Shown: piece by piece, positions 1-8,692 of the stretch | How the letters are laid out: the number at the start of each line of letters is the position of its first letter | How positions within the stretch are numbered: the first letter of the stretch is position 1 | NCBI GenBank assembly: GCA_002504405.1 | Contig: DARO01000014.1 | Span: 1 to 64,000 of the forward strand | Direction: 5' to 3' | DNA from: Methanomassiliicoccaceae archaeon UBA71 | Lineage (GTDB): Archaea; Thermoplasmatota; Thermoplasmata; Methanomassiliicoccales; Methanomethylophilaceae | DNA length: 64,000 nucleotides | Notes under the pieces: model-generated | Database searches by the model: none | The model's input: only the letters and a program-made list of their open reading frames with translations | What the model was told of the DNA's origin: nothing | Made by a program: the position numbers and the translations under genes

Positions 1-68
1 GGCTTTATGATTTCAACGGAGCCCGTATCCATGACAACTTTTAATCGTGGCATCCCGTTTCATTGGAC

Positions 69-734
69 ATGCCCATATCGGTATTCCGCGGGATAGTCAG
101 GAAGACCGGCCCCAGCCTGGTCCTGCAGGAGATCCTGTACGGTTTCATAATGGGTCTGATATTCATAACCGCGGCCAGAATAGGCATCCTGGACTACAAG
201 GACAACATCAATCTGGCGATGCTCATCATAGGCATGAACCTGACCTGGGGAGCCATCGATGCGATCGTCTTCTACATGATAGACGTGTTCAGGCAGAGGA
301 CGTTCCTCAGACTGATGAACTCCTCCGACGACATGGATCAGGAGAAGCGCGTCGACCTCATTATGGACGAATTCAGCGGCACGCCCCTCGACATCCTGGA
401 CCCGGAGTGCGAGAGGATGGTGTGCAGGGAGATCCTCAAGATGAGGACCCAGGATCCCGAGATGTCCGCCAGGGATCGCAGGGACATGCGTGACAGCTCC
501 ATAGGGTGCTTCGTTGTAACCGCCCTTACGATACTGCCCCTCGTCCTGCCGATCCTCCTGATAGGAGATACCGACACCGGCCTGATGGTATCGTCGATGC
601 TGTCGTCGATCATCCTGTTCTTCGTCGGATTCATGATGGAGCCGTACCTCGGCGTGAACAGATGGGTTCTCGGACTGTTCCTCGCAGGAGTGTCCTGGGC
701 GATAACAATAACCGCCACGTTCACGGGCGGATGA
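69..734 (+). CDS. VIT1/CCC1-like integral membrane protein
   Basis: A membrane protein of 221 residues with about five hydrophobic segments: two near the N-terminus (about residues 25-75), then a charged cytoplasmic loop rich in Asp, Glu and Arg, then three at the C-terminus. The split 2+3 layout with an acidic loop resembles VIT1/CCC1 iron/manganese transporters, but no diagnostic motif is clear, so transport is only a suggestion. A TTG lies two codons upstream at 63. ATG at 69 is preferred because an A/T-rich box (38-45) sits about 27 bases before it, as in leaderless archaeal genes. It converges on the SpeD-like gene and shares a strong hairpin with it. Confidence 0.6.
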   Translation: MPISVFRGIVRKTGPSLVLQEILYGFIMGLIFITAARIGILDYKDNINLAMLIIGMNLTWGAIDAIVFYMIDVFRQRTFLRLMNSSDDMDQEKRVDLIMDEFSGTPLDILDPECERMVCREILKMRTQDPEMSARDRRDMRDSSIGCFVVTALTILPLVLPILLIGDTDTGLMVSSMLSSIILFFVGFMMEPYLGVNRWVLGLFLAGVSWAITITATFTGG

Positions 735-738
735 TGGT

Positions 739-759
739 TCCCGGGGCGTCGCCCCGGGA
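739..759. terminator. Hairpin between convergent genes
   Basis: Perfect 9-bp inverted repeat with a 3-base loop (GTC), just after the stop of the VIT-like gene and just before the stop of the opposite-strand SpeD-like gene. Placement suggests a shared bidirectional terminator, although a U-tract is missing. Confidence 0.5.
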
Positions 760-771
760 TGGGTTTGACAA

Positions 772-1197
772 TCAGATGTCTCTGAACAGGGTTGCGTACT
801 GCATCTTCTTGGCGCCGAAGTACTCCTTGCAGAACTCGGCCGTCTTCTCCGGAGGGAAATGCTTGCAGGAGAACACGTCGATGAACGCCCTGTCGGTATC
901 CTCGGCGAAGTGCCCCGCGATGCAGGATGTCTCGATGAGCTGTATGAGGGAGTAGCCCTCCACCTTGGGCTCGGCTCCGAACCTCACGGCTATCGGTTCG
1001 CCGTACCTCTTCATGTCTATGTAGTCCGCCAGGTCGATGGCGAACTGCTTGATGCATTCGCCGTCGCATATCTTCTGGTGGTCGCACTCCCCGAGATCGA
1101 TGGCGATATGCAGCCCCCACTGCTTCTCGTCATTGTACTTCTTGATAGCCTCCTCGTCGGAGAGGAGAGGGCCGGAATAGGGGCTCATGCTGTACAT
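772..1197 (-). CDS. SpeD-family pyruvoyl decarboxylase homologue
   Basis: 141 residues from ATG 1197 (a second ATG at 1188 is possible). The C-terminal half matches the S-adenosylmethionine decarboxylase fold: a GEPIAVRF strand, LIQLIETSCIAGHF around the expected self-cleavage site, then AFIDVFSCKHF and a C-terminal FGAKK. Ordinary SpeD cleaves at a Glu-Ser pair. Here the region reads Glu-Thr-Ser-Cys, so the processing residue and substrate are uncertain. SpeD relatives of this short type in bacteria, phages and archaea include pyruvoyl-dependent ornithine or arginine decarboxylases, so a role in polyamine synthesis is likely but the reaction is open. The gene stands alone. Confidence 0.7.
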   Translation of the reverse strand: MYSMSPYSGPLLSDEEAIKKYNDEKQWGLHIAIDLGECDHQKICDGECIKQFAIDLADYIDMKRYGEPIAVRFGAEPKVEGYSLIQLIETSCIAGHFAEDTDRAFIDVFSCKHFPPEKTAEFCKEYFGAKKMQYATLFRDI

Positions 1198-1390
1198 CTT
1201 AATCACCGCGGTTACCCGCAGAGGCATCACGATGGTTTCCGTATTTGAAAGTGACCCTGCCCCTCGGAGACCGTTGTCCCGTGAGAGATAAACGGGGTCC
1301 GATTGTGTCTCCCACGTGTCACGTGACTCCCTGCAGAGACAGGGCGGCAACCCGCGAAAAGTGTATCTAAAACCGCGGGGATACACGCGC

Positions 1391-2497
1391 ATGGGCTCCA
1401 AAGTGTACTGGTCAGACATGAACTGCAGGGTGGGCGACAGCCTCCTGGACAAGCTCGAGAGGGTCATCCGCGCGGCCGGAATCGAGGAGATGGACCTCGA
1501 CCGCAAGTTCGTCGCGATAAAGATGCACTTCGGGGAGTACGGCAACCTATCGTTCCTCAGGCCCAACTACGCCAAGGTCGTTGCCGACATCGTCAGGGAG
1601 AAGGGAGGGTTCCCATTCCTGACGGACTGCAACACGCTCTACGTGGGCAGGAGGAAGAACGCCCTCGAGCACATGGACACCGCCAACCTGAACGGCTTCA
1701 GCCCCATGTCGACCGGGTGCCAGGTCATCATCGCCGACGGGCTGAAGGGCACGGACGACGTTGAGGTGCCCATCGACGGGGAGTACGTAAAGAACGCCAA
1801 GATCGGCCGCGCCATCGCCGATGCGGACGTCATCATCTCCCTGTCCCACTTCAAATGCCATGAGCAGGCCGGGTACGGAGGGGCTCTCAAGAACCTGGCT
1901 ATGGGATGCGGGTCCCGCAGGGGTAAGCTGGAGATGCACGCCGCCGGGAAGCCCTACGTCGATGACGACGGATGCAGGGGATGCTCCAAATGCGTGGAGT
2001 TCTGCGCCCAGGACGCGATCTCGGTGGACGGGAAGGCGGAGATCGACCAGGACAGGTGCGTCGGATGCGGGAGATGCATAGCCGTCTGCCCGTTCGATGC
2101 CATACAGCCCGTGTTCGACGAGAGCGCGGACATCCTCAACGCGAAGATAGTCGAGTACGCCATGGCCGCGGTCAAGGGGAAGCCCAATTTCCACATCTCC
2201 GTGGTGTGCGACGTCTCCCCGTACTGCGACTGCCATGGAGAGAACGACATGCCCGTGGTCCCCAACGTGGGGATATTCGCATCGTTCGACCCGGTCGCCC
2301 TGGACAGGGCGTGCATCGACGCCGTACAGAGGCAGCCCATGGTACCGGGCTCCCTGCTCTACGCCAACAGCAATGGGAGGAAGCCCGCGGACATCTTCTC
2401 CTGCGTGCAGCCGTCGACCAGATGGCAGAGCACGTTCGAGCATTCCGGGCGTCTCGGGTTCGGTTCAGAGGATTACGAGCTGGTGAACGTCAGATGA
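1391..2497 (+). CDS. DUF362 domain 2x[4Fe-4S] ferredoxin protein
   Basis: 368 residues. Residues 1-180 form a DUF362 domain and residues 195-205 and 223-233 carry two CxxCxxCxxxC motifs followed by proline-type 4Fe-4S contexts (CRGCSKC, CVGCGRC). A further conserved-looking block follows to the C-terminus. DUF362 proteins are predicted Fe-S oxidoreductases of unknown substrate, common in anaerobic archaea. Start ATG 1391 is chosen because a TATA-like TATCTAAA box (1364-1371) lies about 24 bases upstream, so the longer reading from 1316 is rejected. Its stop overlaps the start of the next gene (ATGA), so the two are probably co-translated. Confidence 0.85.
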   Translation: MGSKVYWSDMNCRVGDSLLDKLERVIRAAGIEEMDLDRKFVAIKMHFGEYGNLSFLRPNYAKVVADIVREKGGFPFLTDCNTLYVGRRKNALEHMDTANLNGFSPMSTGCQVIIADGLKGTDDVEVPIDGEYVKNAKIGRAIADADVIISLSHFKCHEQAGYGGALKNLAMGCGSRRGKLEMHAAGKPYVDDDGCRGCSKCVEFCAQDAISVDGKAEIDQDRCVGCGRCIAVCPFDAIQPVFDESADILNAKIVEYAMAAVKGKPNFHISVVCDVSPYCDCHGENDMPVVPNVGIFASFDPVALDRACIDAVQRQPMVPGSLLYANSNGRKPADIFSCVQPSTRWQSTFEHSGRLGFGSEDYELVNVR

Positions 2498-2775
2498 TTT
2501 CGTACATATTCGAGATCGCCATGCTGCTGTGCTTCGCGGCGGCTTGGCCACCCAACATATTGAAGGCCTGGAGGTCCCGCTCGACGAAGAGCGTCAGCCT
2601 CGCCTTCGTTACAATCCTCGAGGTCGGATACGTCTTCGGGATGGCGAACAAGATAATCAACGGCATAGACCTCGCCATGGCGTTCTACATCCTGGACTTC
2701 GTCCTGGTCGCGATATACATCGCCCTGTACTTCCGCAACCGCAGGATCGAGGCCGCGGAGGCATCATCGGAATAA
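2494..2775 (+). CDS. Single PQ-loop (SemiSWEET-like) membrane protein
   Basis: 93 residues, three predicted transmembrane segments. The first is followed by a PQ-loop-like motif in which Pro-Pro replaces Pro-Gln (AAWPPNILKAW), and the S-T-K-S-V-S-L-A-F stretch after it is typical of PQ-loop repeats. Single-repeat forms work as dimers (SemiSWEETs carry sugars, others carry amino acids or are unknown). The start overlaps the stop of the DUF362 gene by four bases (ATGA). The substrate cannot be read from sequence. Confidence 0.75.
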   Translation: MISYIFEIAMLLCFAAAWPPNILKAWRSRSTKSVSLAFVTILEVGYVFGMANKIINGIDLAMAFYILDFVLVAIYIALYFRNRRIEAAEASSE

Positions 2776-2853
2776 TCGGATATTCGTATATGAATATTCT
2801 AACCATCGGAGACGCATCATCTTCATATAGGGAATCCCCCTCGATGCCCTCCG

Positions 2854-4185
2854 ATGGCCGAGATCAACCCTGCGACACTGGCCTCCCTGCGCCGCCACGG
2901 ATGGATCATATTCGCCGTCCTGACGGCAGGGTACTTCTTCGTATACTTCCACCGCGTCTCCGTGAGCGTCGTCGGCACCGAGATGGTCGCCGAGGTCGGC
3001 GGGTCCGTTGGGATCCTGAGCAGCGTCTACTTCTGGACCTACACGGCAATGCACATACCGTGCGGCATCATGTGCGACAGGATGGGGGCAAGGCTCTCAG
3101 CCACGATCTTCCTGGTGATAGCGTCCCTGGGGTCGCTGATCACATGCGTCAGCACCAGCTTCGAGGGGATCGTGATAGGGAAGATCCTCATAGCGGCCGG
3201 AATGGCGGTGGTTTATGTGCCGCTGATGAAGCTGGTGAGCGTCTGGTTCCCCAAGTCCGACTTCGCCGTACTGACAGCTGTGGTAATCGCCGTCGGCAAC
3301 GTTGGCGCCGTCGCTGCAGCGGGGCCTCTCGAGATGCTGTCCGAAGCTGTAGGATGGAGGGACGTCTTCCTCGTGCTGGGGACGGTGACGCTAGCCCTCG
3401 CGGTCCTTTGCGCGACCCTTGTCAGGGACCATCCCCGCGGATGGGGACTGCCTTCCGTGGAGGAGGTGGAGCACCATGTTCACGGGACTCCGATGGTCGA
3501 ATCCTCCGCCGCCAGGATCCCTGTGTTGAAGGGACTCCGCATAGTCTTCTCCGGCGGAAGGAGGTTTTGGACATGCGCGCTCGCATACTTCCTGGTGTAC
3601 GGAACCATCATGACCTTCCAGGGGACCTGGGCGGTCACCTACTTCAACAGCGTGTACGGCTTCGCCCTCTCCGCCTCCTGGATGGTGACGGCGCTGGGCA
3701 TAGGGAAGATCGTTAGCACGGTGGCCATAGGCGCCATGACCTCCCGCGGCATGATAGTCTCCAAGCGCAGAGCCATGATTGCGGGCACTTCCTCGTTCGC
3801 CGCCGTGTGGGCAGCCATATTCCTCCTGGCGGGGGATGTCCCGAACTACTGGTTCTGGCTATGCGTGAACTTCGCCTTCGGGTTCTTCGGGGGGTTCATG
3901 ACTCTGGCGTTTACCCAGGTGAAGGAATGGTATCCGATAGCCGTTTCCGGCACCGCGGTATCCGGAACGAACATGTTCCTGTTCCTCGGTGCCAGCGTGT
4001 TTACCACAATTTCTGGCGCCGTGATCGGAACCCAGTACACGCTCGGCAACTTCTCTGAGCTTTGGGGGATGATGACGGTCGCAGCCCTGGCCGCCGTCGC
4101 ACTGCTGGCACTATCCGTGGAGAAGCATCCTGAGGATCCGCCGATCGGTGTTTCGATGGTCGCACCGGACAAGGAGGGGGTGTGA
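2854..4185 (+). CDS. Major facilitator superfamily transporter
   Basis: 443 residues with about 12 hydrophobic segments. After the second segment comes CDRMGAR, close to the MFS loop 2-3 motif GxLaDRxGxR, and a central cytoplasmic stretch follows residue 190. The layout resembles the anion:cation symporter / sugar-phosphate antiporter side of MFS, but the substrate is not evident. A TATA-like box (TTCATATAG, about 2820-2830) lies about 27 bases before ATG 2854. No co-transcribed partner is seen. Confidence 0.85.
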   Translation: MAEINPATLASLRRHGWIIFAVLTAGYFFVYFHRVSVSVVGTEMVAEVGGSVGILSSVYFWTYTAMHIPCGIMCDRMGARLSATIFLVIASLGSLITCVSTSFEGIVIGKILIAAGMAVVYVPLMKLVSVWFPKSDFAVLTAVVIAVGNVGAVAAAGPLEMLSEAVGWRDVFLVLGTVTLALAVLCATLVRDHPRGWGLPSVEEVEHHVHGTPMVESSAARIPVLKGLRIVFSGGRRFWTCALAYFLVYGTIMTFQGTWAVTYFNSVYGFALSASWMVTALGIGKIVSTVAIGAMTSRGMIVSKRRAMIAGTSSFAAVWAAIFLLAGDVPNYWFWLCVNFAFGFFGGFMTLAFTQVKEWYPIAVSGTAVSGTNMFLFLGASVFTTISGAVIGTQYTLGNFSELWGMMTVAALAAVALLALSVEKHPEDPPIGVSMVAPDKEGV

Positions 4186-4230
4186 AGGGCGCATCCGCCA
4201 TTTTATCTACACTTTCCTGGATACGGGAGC

Positions 4231-4863
4231 ATGAACCGCAAAGGCATCGGCATCATCGTCGTTGTGGCGATAGTGATCATCGCCTGCATGCTCTACTCGT
4301 GGAAGAATGCAGAGGATGACCAGACGTCATTCGACGGAGAATGGCAGCTAACGTACACAGCGACCCTGCATTCACCAGCCGGATGGGAGGGGCAGTACCC
4401 CTCCACGGTGATCATCGAGGACGGCGTCGTGTCCGGCGTTGCTGAGCTCCGCCCCGTTACCGACGACATCGCCGTGACGGACAACGGCGACATATTCTAC
4501 CTGCAGGACAGGATGCTATTCATCTGCACTACCGTCATTGTGGAAACAGAGGATTCCGGCGAGGACATAGTTCTGGGGTACGCCGCCTACTCCAAGGACG
4601 CGACCGGAACGTTCCCAGGAGATGACGACTCGATCGCTGGCACCTACGCCACGGATCTTGGCCAGATCGAGTTCGGGACGATCAGCATGCTCTCGGTTGA
4701 CTTCACGTTGACCACGGACGACGGGTCCTTCCAAGGGGACGGCTTCGCCATGGAGAGCGATGGGGACTACTACATCATCGGCGTCCTGGACATCGGGGAC
4801 TCCTGCACGATCGTCGACATCCTCGTGTCGAACGGCGAATGCACCATCTGGATGATTGATTGA
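4231..4863 (+). CDS. Membrane-anchored extracytoplasmic protein, unknown
   Basis: 210 residues. Residues 5-22 form one hydrophobic anchor (IGIIVVVAIVIIACMLY) after a short positive N-terminus. The rest is acidic and rich in Thr, Asp, Gly and aromatic residues, typical of a beta-rich exported domain. There is no lipobox with the usual spacing and no family I recognise. A TATA-like TTTTATCTAC box (about 4200-4209) sits before ATG 4231. It lies alone between the MFS and Sel1 genes. Confidence 0.65.
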   Translation: MNRKGIGIIVVVAIVIIACMLYSWKNAEDDQTSFDGEWQLTYTATLHSPAGWEGQYPSTVIIEDGVVSGVAELRPVTDDIAVTDNGDIFYLQDRMLFICTTVIVETEDSGEDIVLGYAAYSKDATGTFPGDDDSIAGTYATDLGQIEFGTISMLSVDFTLTTDDGSFQGDGFAMESDGDYYIIGVLDIGDSCTIVDILVSNGECTIWMID

Positions 4864-4989
4864 AACCTCTTCGGCCGGTGCATCATGCACGGCCGTAAAC
4901 ATCCTCTGGAACGTACCGTGGACGGGCATGTACTGGCCACATTACGCCCATAGGAACATATTATAACCACGTACCTGTTTCAGAGCCCG

Positions 4990-6798
4990 ATGGAAACCTT
5001 AGAGCAGTTGATTTCCAAGGCCGAGGCAGGGGACGTGCAGTCCTGCTTCGAGCTTGGACAGAGATATGCGATTGGGAAAGACGTCGATGCCGATGAGTCC
5101 GCTGCGTTCAGCTGGTACCTCCGCGCCGCCAGGTTGGGCTACCCCCTGGCCGAGTTCGTGGTCGGTCACTGCTACGCCAACGGGATCGCAACGGCGGAGG
5201 ATGCCACTGAAGCTTCGATGTGGCTCTTCCGCGCCGCCATCAAAGGCTGCGACGACGCCCATGCTGCCCTGTCCGACTACTACGAATCGCACGACACGCC
5301 TGATGACAAAGACGTCTTCGAATACTTCAGCGCGAAGGCATCCGCCGAGGACCCCGACGCCGCGTACATGACCGGCAGGCTCATGGAGCTCGCCGTCGGC
5401 ACCGACTTCGACCCCGCGGGAGCATACGCAAAGTACGGAGAGGCCGCGGCCGCTGGACACCTGGATGCCCGCCGCTGCGTGGCGCTCTGCGTCCTGAACG
5501 GAACCGGGACGTCTCGTGACAGACCCAAGGGCGCGGAGATGTTGAAGGCCGTGGCCGAAGACGGGTCAGTTCAGGCGTACGTGGATCTCGCCAACTGCTA
5601 CGAGTACGGCATCGGTACGGCGAGGAGCCCCAAGGACGCCCTCGCCGTCTACCAGGATCTCGCGGAGAACGGAGTCCCCGCCGGCATGTACAACCTCGGA
5701 AGGTGCTACATGGACGGGATCGGAGTCGACAAGGACGGGAACCTCTCCTACGCCTGGTACTTCGCCTCCGCCGTCAGAGGTTCCAGGGACGGCGTCTACG
5801 GCCTCGCAAGATGCCTCATGGGAGGTGTCGGCACCGACAAGAACCGCGAGCAGGGCCTGACCATGCTCGAGACCGCCGCCTACAGGGGCCAGACCGACGC
5901 GATGATCATGCTCGGCCAGCTCTACGCCAAGGGCAAGCAGGTCCCGAAGAACACACAGATGTCCGCAGGCTGGTTCAAGAGGGCCGCGGACCTGGGTGAC
6001 GGATATGCCCAGCTCGTCACCGGCGACAACTACGTCAACGGATCCGGCGTCAAGAAGGACGCCAAGATGGGGCTCAGGTACTACCTCATGGCAGCCGCCC
6101 ACGGCATCTCCATCGCATGCTACAACGTAGGCAACGCCTACGCGCTCGGCCGCGGTGTGAAGAAGAGCGACGAGCAGGCCTTCGTATGGCTCTGCAGGGC
6201 CGCCGAAGACAACTACATGAAGGCGCAGTTCTCCGTCGCCGAGGCCTACTCCAAGGGGAGGGGCGTCAAGAAGGACGAGTCCAAGGCCTTCGAGATCCAC
6301 CTCCAGCTCGCGGAGAACGGGTTCGGGAAGTCGCAGTACCATGTCGCCTACTCCTACTTCGAGGGCAACGGCGTCCCCAGAGATGCTGCCAAGGCCTTCG
6401 AATGGTTCGTCAAGGGCGGAGAGAACGACAACGCCATCTGCCAGTACTACGCCGGATACTGCCTCTCCAACGGGATCGGGACCGAGAAGGACGAGCAGCA
6501 GGCTCTCGCTTGGTACACCCGCGCCGCGGAGCTCGGCCACATCCTCTCGAGGGAGATCGTCGAGAACGCCACCGGCCAGAAGGTCACCGTCAAGGTGGAT
6601 GACTCCCCGTTCAACAGCTACCTCCGTTCCGCCGAGAAGGGCGATGCCGATGCCATGTTCATCGTCGGCCGCTGCTATCAGGACGGCGTAGGCGTCACTG
6701 CCGACGCTTCCAAGGCGAAGCTCTGGCTCGAGAAGGCCGCCTCGAAGGGCAACGCCGCTGCGAAGAGGATGCTGGAGCAGAAGAAGCCCCAGCTTTGA
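4990..6798 (+). CDS. Sel1-like repeat (SLR/TPR) protein
   Basis: 602 residues built almost wholly of Sel1-like repeats of about 36 residues, each with the pattern A-x2-G-x-A-x6-G-x2-Y-x2-G-x-G-V-x-K-D. About 14-15 copies can be followed from residue 5 to the end, with one degenerate linker around residues 520-545. No signal peptide is seen, so it is probably cytoplasmic. Such solenoids are protein-interaction scaffolds. The repeats and strong codon bias keep the frame unambiguous. A TATA-like ATTATAACC box (about 4960-4968) precedes ATG 4990. Confidence 0.9.
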   Translation: METLEQLISKAEAGDVQSCFELGQRYAIGKDVDADESAAFSWYLRAARLGYPLAEFVVGHCYANGIATAEDATEASMWLFRAAIKGCDDAHAALSDYYESHDTPDDKDVFEYFSAKASAEDPDAAYMTGRLMELAVGTDFDPAGAYAKYGEAAAAGHLDARRCVALCVLNGTGTSRDRPKGAEMLKAVAEDGSVQAYVDLANCYEYGIGTARSPKDALAVYQDLAENGVPAGMYNLGRCYMDGIGVDKDGNLSYAWYFASAVRGSRDGVYGLARCLMGGVGTDKNREQGLTMLETAAYRGQTDAMIMLGQLYAKGKQVPKNTQMSAGWFKRAADLGDGYAQLVTGDNYVNGSGVKKDAKMGLRYYLMAAAHGISIACYNVGNAYALGRGVKKSDEQAFVWLCRAAEDNYMKAQFSVAEAYSKGRGVKKDESKAFEIHLQLAENGFGKSQYHVAYSYFEGNGVPRDAAKAFEWFVKGGENDNAICQYYAGYCLSNGIGTEKDEQQALAWYTRAAELGHILSREIVENATGQKVTVKVDDSPFNSYLRSAEKGDADAMFIVGRCYQDGVGVTADASKAKLWLEKAASKGNAAAKRMLEQKKPQL

Positions 6799-6806
6799 GA
6801 AACATA

Positions 6807-6821
6807 GGGGGCTACGCCCCC
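6807..6821. terminator. Hairpin after Sel1 gene
   Basis: Inverted repeat GGGGGC-TAC-GCCCCC, nine bases after the Sel1 gene stop, followed by an A/T-rich stretch. Probable terminator. Confidence 0.5.
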
Positions 6822-6936
6822 GTTCCATTATTCTAATTTAATTGAATGGGCAACGGCGACCGGGCCGATGGAACCATAGCCTGCGCTGAAACCTGTTGGA
6901 AATCGCGGCATCAGCCGCTTTGGGTTAATTGTCCGG

Positions 6937-7041
6937 TCACAGGACGAAAGCGACCAGGAGCCCTGCGACCGCCAGCACGAGAAGGCTGATGGCGGGCATG
7001 GCGTTGACGATCTTGTCCTGAGTGGAGATCTTGCCTTCCAT
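6937..7041 (-). CDS. 34-residue single-pass membrane microprotein
   Basis: A short reading frame: a charged N-terminal third (MEGKISTQDK) and one uninterrupted hydrophobic helix to the last residue (about residues 14-34), ending with TGA. An AATAAATAG TATA-like box lies about 27 bases before its ATG, the same spacing as at larger leaderless genes here. That promoter, the membrane-helix composition and the otherwise empty intergenic space support a real gene. The function is unknown. It reads divergently from the phosphatase gene. Confidence 0.5.
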   Translation of the reverse strand: MEGKISTQDKIVNAMPAISLLVLAVAGLLVAFVL

Positions 7042-7137
7042 GCCGGATAATCCAGATTGTCCTATTTATTGCGTTCTCCGGACCTTTCATGGAAAATGTA
7101 GTTATCCGAGCAGGCCTTTGCCCCCTCCGGTGAGAAA

Positions 7138-7614
7138 ATGGCAAGGATAGGGGTAATGTTCGTATGCTACGGGAACATCTGTCGCAGCCCCATGGCTGAA
7201 TTCGTTTTCAAGAGGCTGGTTTTCGAAGAGGGGCTCTCGGACAAGTTCGAGATCGAATCGTCGGCCACCAGCGGAGAGCATATCGGAGACCCGCCCGACC
7301 GCAGGGCGGCCAACGAACTGAGGATGCACGGCATATCCTGCGACGGCAAGAGAGGCAGGAGGCTGAAGAGGTCTGACTTCGTCGACTTCGACTACATCGT
7401 CTGCATGGACTCCATGAACATGGAGTACATCCGCTGGATGGCCCCGGCCGAGCCCGTGTGCGAGATAGCGAAGCTCCTCGACTACGCGGGCGGTGGGGAC
7501 ATATCGGACCCTTACTACACAGGGGATTTCGGAAGGACATACTGTGACATCGAAAGAGGCTGCCGCGGCCTGCTGGATAGCATACGCGCGGAGCATCCGG
7601 AGCTGCGACCATGA
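7138..7614 (+). CDS. Low-molecular-weight protein tyrosine phosphatase family
   Basis: 158 residues. The P-loop CYGNICRS near residue 10 fits the C-x5-R-S active site, and the DPYY motif (about residue 122) gives the general-acid Asp and the usual tyrosines. The fold also covers arsenate reductases, but the DPYY and early CxxNxCRS favour the phosphatase. A GGTGAG ribosome-binding sequence sits a few bases before ATG 7138. The stop overlaps the next start (ATGA), so it is expressed with thpR. Confidence 0.9.
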   Translation: MARIGVMFVCYGNICRSPMAEFVFKRLVFEEGLSDKFEIESSATSGEHIGDPPDRRAANELRMHGISCDGKRGRRLKRSDFVDFDYIVCMDSMNMEYIRWMAPAEPVCEIAKLLDYAGGGDISDPYYTGDFGRTYCDIERGCRGLLDSIRAEHPELRP

Positions 7615-8159
7615 CGGACATCAGGGTCTTCGTGTCCATAGCCATTCCCGATCCCGCCCCGCTGGAGGAGGTCCTCGATGCGATCGGCTGTGTGAGGAAC
7701 GTGAAGGCATCCCCTCCTGAGCAGATACACATCACCCTCAGATTCATCGGAGATGTTGACGAATCCAGGATAGGGGATGTAGAGGACTGCGTGAGGAGGG
7801 CATGCGACGGAACGGGACCGTTCACGGTCCGCGTGGCTGGCGCAGGCTACTTCTCTAGGCAGGGCAGACCGTCCGTGGTCTGGATCGGCGCATCACCCCA
7901 GAAGGGCATGGCCGCCCTATCGGACAGGATCGCCAGGAACCTGGATGCCGCTGATATAGACTACGACAGGAAGCCGTTCAAATCCCACATCACCATCGGA
8001 AGATGCAGGGGGCCCGCGGACCTGTCCGGTATCGTATCCGAGTACTCCGGCAGGGAGTTCCTGACGTTCGAATGCGCAGAGGTCCTGGTGATGAGGAGCG
8101 TCCTGGGCCCTGCGGGTGCAAAGCACACTGTCCTCAGGCGCATCCCCCTGCAAAAGTGA
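7611..8159 (+). CDS. thpR: RNA 2',3'-cyclic phosphodiesterase (LigT family)
   Basis: 182 residues with the two HxTx motifs of the 2H phosphoesterase family: HITL (about residue 43) and HITI (about residue 126), in the right order and spacing. ThpR opens 2',3'-cyclic phosphates on RNA to 2'-phosphates and can run 2'-5' ligation in vitro. The N-terminal RVFVSIAIP is typical. Its ATG overlaps the phosphatase stop by four bases. Confidence 0.92.
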   Translation: MTDIRVFVSIAIPDPAPLEEVLDAIGCVRNVKASPPEQIHITLRFIGDVDESRIGDVEDCVRRACDGTGPFTVRVAGAGYFSRQGRPSVVWIGASPQKGMAALSDRIARNLDAADIDYDRKPFKSHITIGRCRGPADLSGIVSEYSGREFLTFECAEVLVMRSVLGPAGAKHTVLRRIPLQK

Positions 8160-8204
8160 CCGCACGGTTCATTGGATATAAGCCTCCAACGCAAGAGCGT
8201 CCCG

Positions 8205-8672
8205 ATGGAAATGGATTCCAGAGACATCAGGGATGACAGGAGCGGGGGCATAGAGGGATTGCCTCTACAGCTGATGATTGTGATCCTGGTCGCCACGATG
8301 GGGACTGCGATCATCATGGGCTGGATGGGGAGCCTAGACACGCCCACGTCCATCGGGGACGTGATCGTGGAGGATGACCCGGTGCACGTCGGCGAGGACG
8401 GACTGATAGACGTGAGCATCAGGGTGCTCGACCAGGACGGGAACGGCCTGGAAGGGGCCACGGTGGTTCTCAACGGACTAAGCGTGGAGACGACCGGAGA
8501 GGATGGAGGTGGCAGGACCCCGGTGGCAGTCACCGACAGCAAGGGGCTGGCAGTGTTCCACGACCTGTCGATATACAGGTACGGTACCACAGGCATCGGT
8601 TTCATAGATGTTATGGCCTCGAAGTCGGGATACGGGGAGCATGGCAGCACCAGGGTCACGGTGGTATTCTGA
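8205..8672 (+). CDS. Type IV pilin-like secreted protein 1
   Basis: 155 residues from ATG 8205. A TATA box (GGATATAAG, about 8172-8180) lies about 27 bases upstream, so a longer reading from 8172 is rejected. A charged N-terminus ending DDRSGGIEGLP is followed by one hydrophobic helix (about residues 20-40), the layout of archaeal class III signal peptides cleaved by PibD/EppA-type peptidases. Residues 60-150 look like an Ig-like beta domain (DQDGNGLEGATVVLNG resembles a carboxypeptidase-regulatory-like or big-type repeat). First gene of a three-gene cluster. Confidence 0.6.
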   Translation: MEMDSRDIRDDRSGGIEGLPLQLMIVILVATMGTAIIMGWMGSLDTPTSIGDVIVEDDPVHVGEDGLIDVSIRVLDQDGNGLEGATVVLNGLSVETTGEDGGGRTPVAVTDSKGLAVFHDLSIYRYGTTGIGFIDVMASKSGYGEHGSTRVTVVF

Positions 8673-8692
8673 AGAAGGACCGCAGGGGAGTC

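Noticed and set aside
338..1120. Long minus-strand frame opposite the VIT-like gene
   Set aside because: Antisense of a well-supported gene, Arg/His-rich, no promoter. The same reasoning removes many other shadow frames in this GC-rich window.
1318..1327. GTCACGTGAC palindrome upstream of the DUF362 gene
   Set aside because: About 40 bases above the TATA box and unsupported by a second copy. Could be chance.
5566..6828. 420-codon minus-strand frame in the Sel1 gene
   Set aside because: Repetitive only because it mirrors the Sel1 repeats. It has no start signals.
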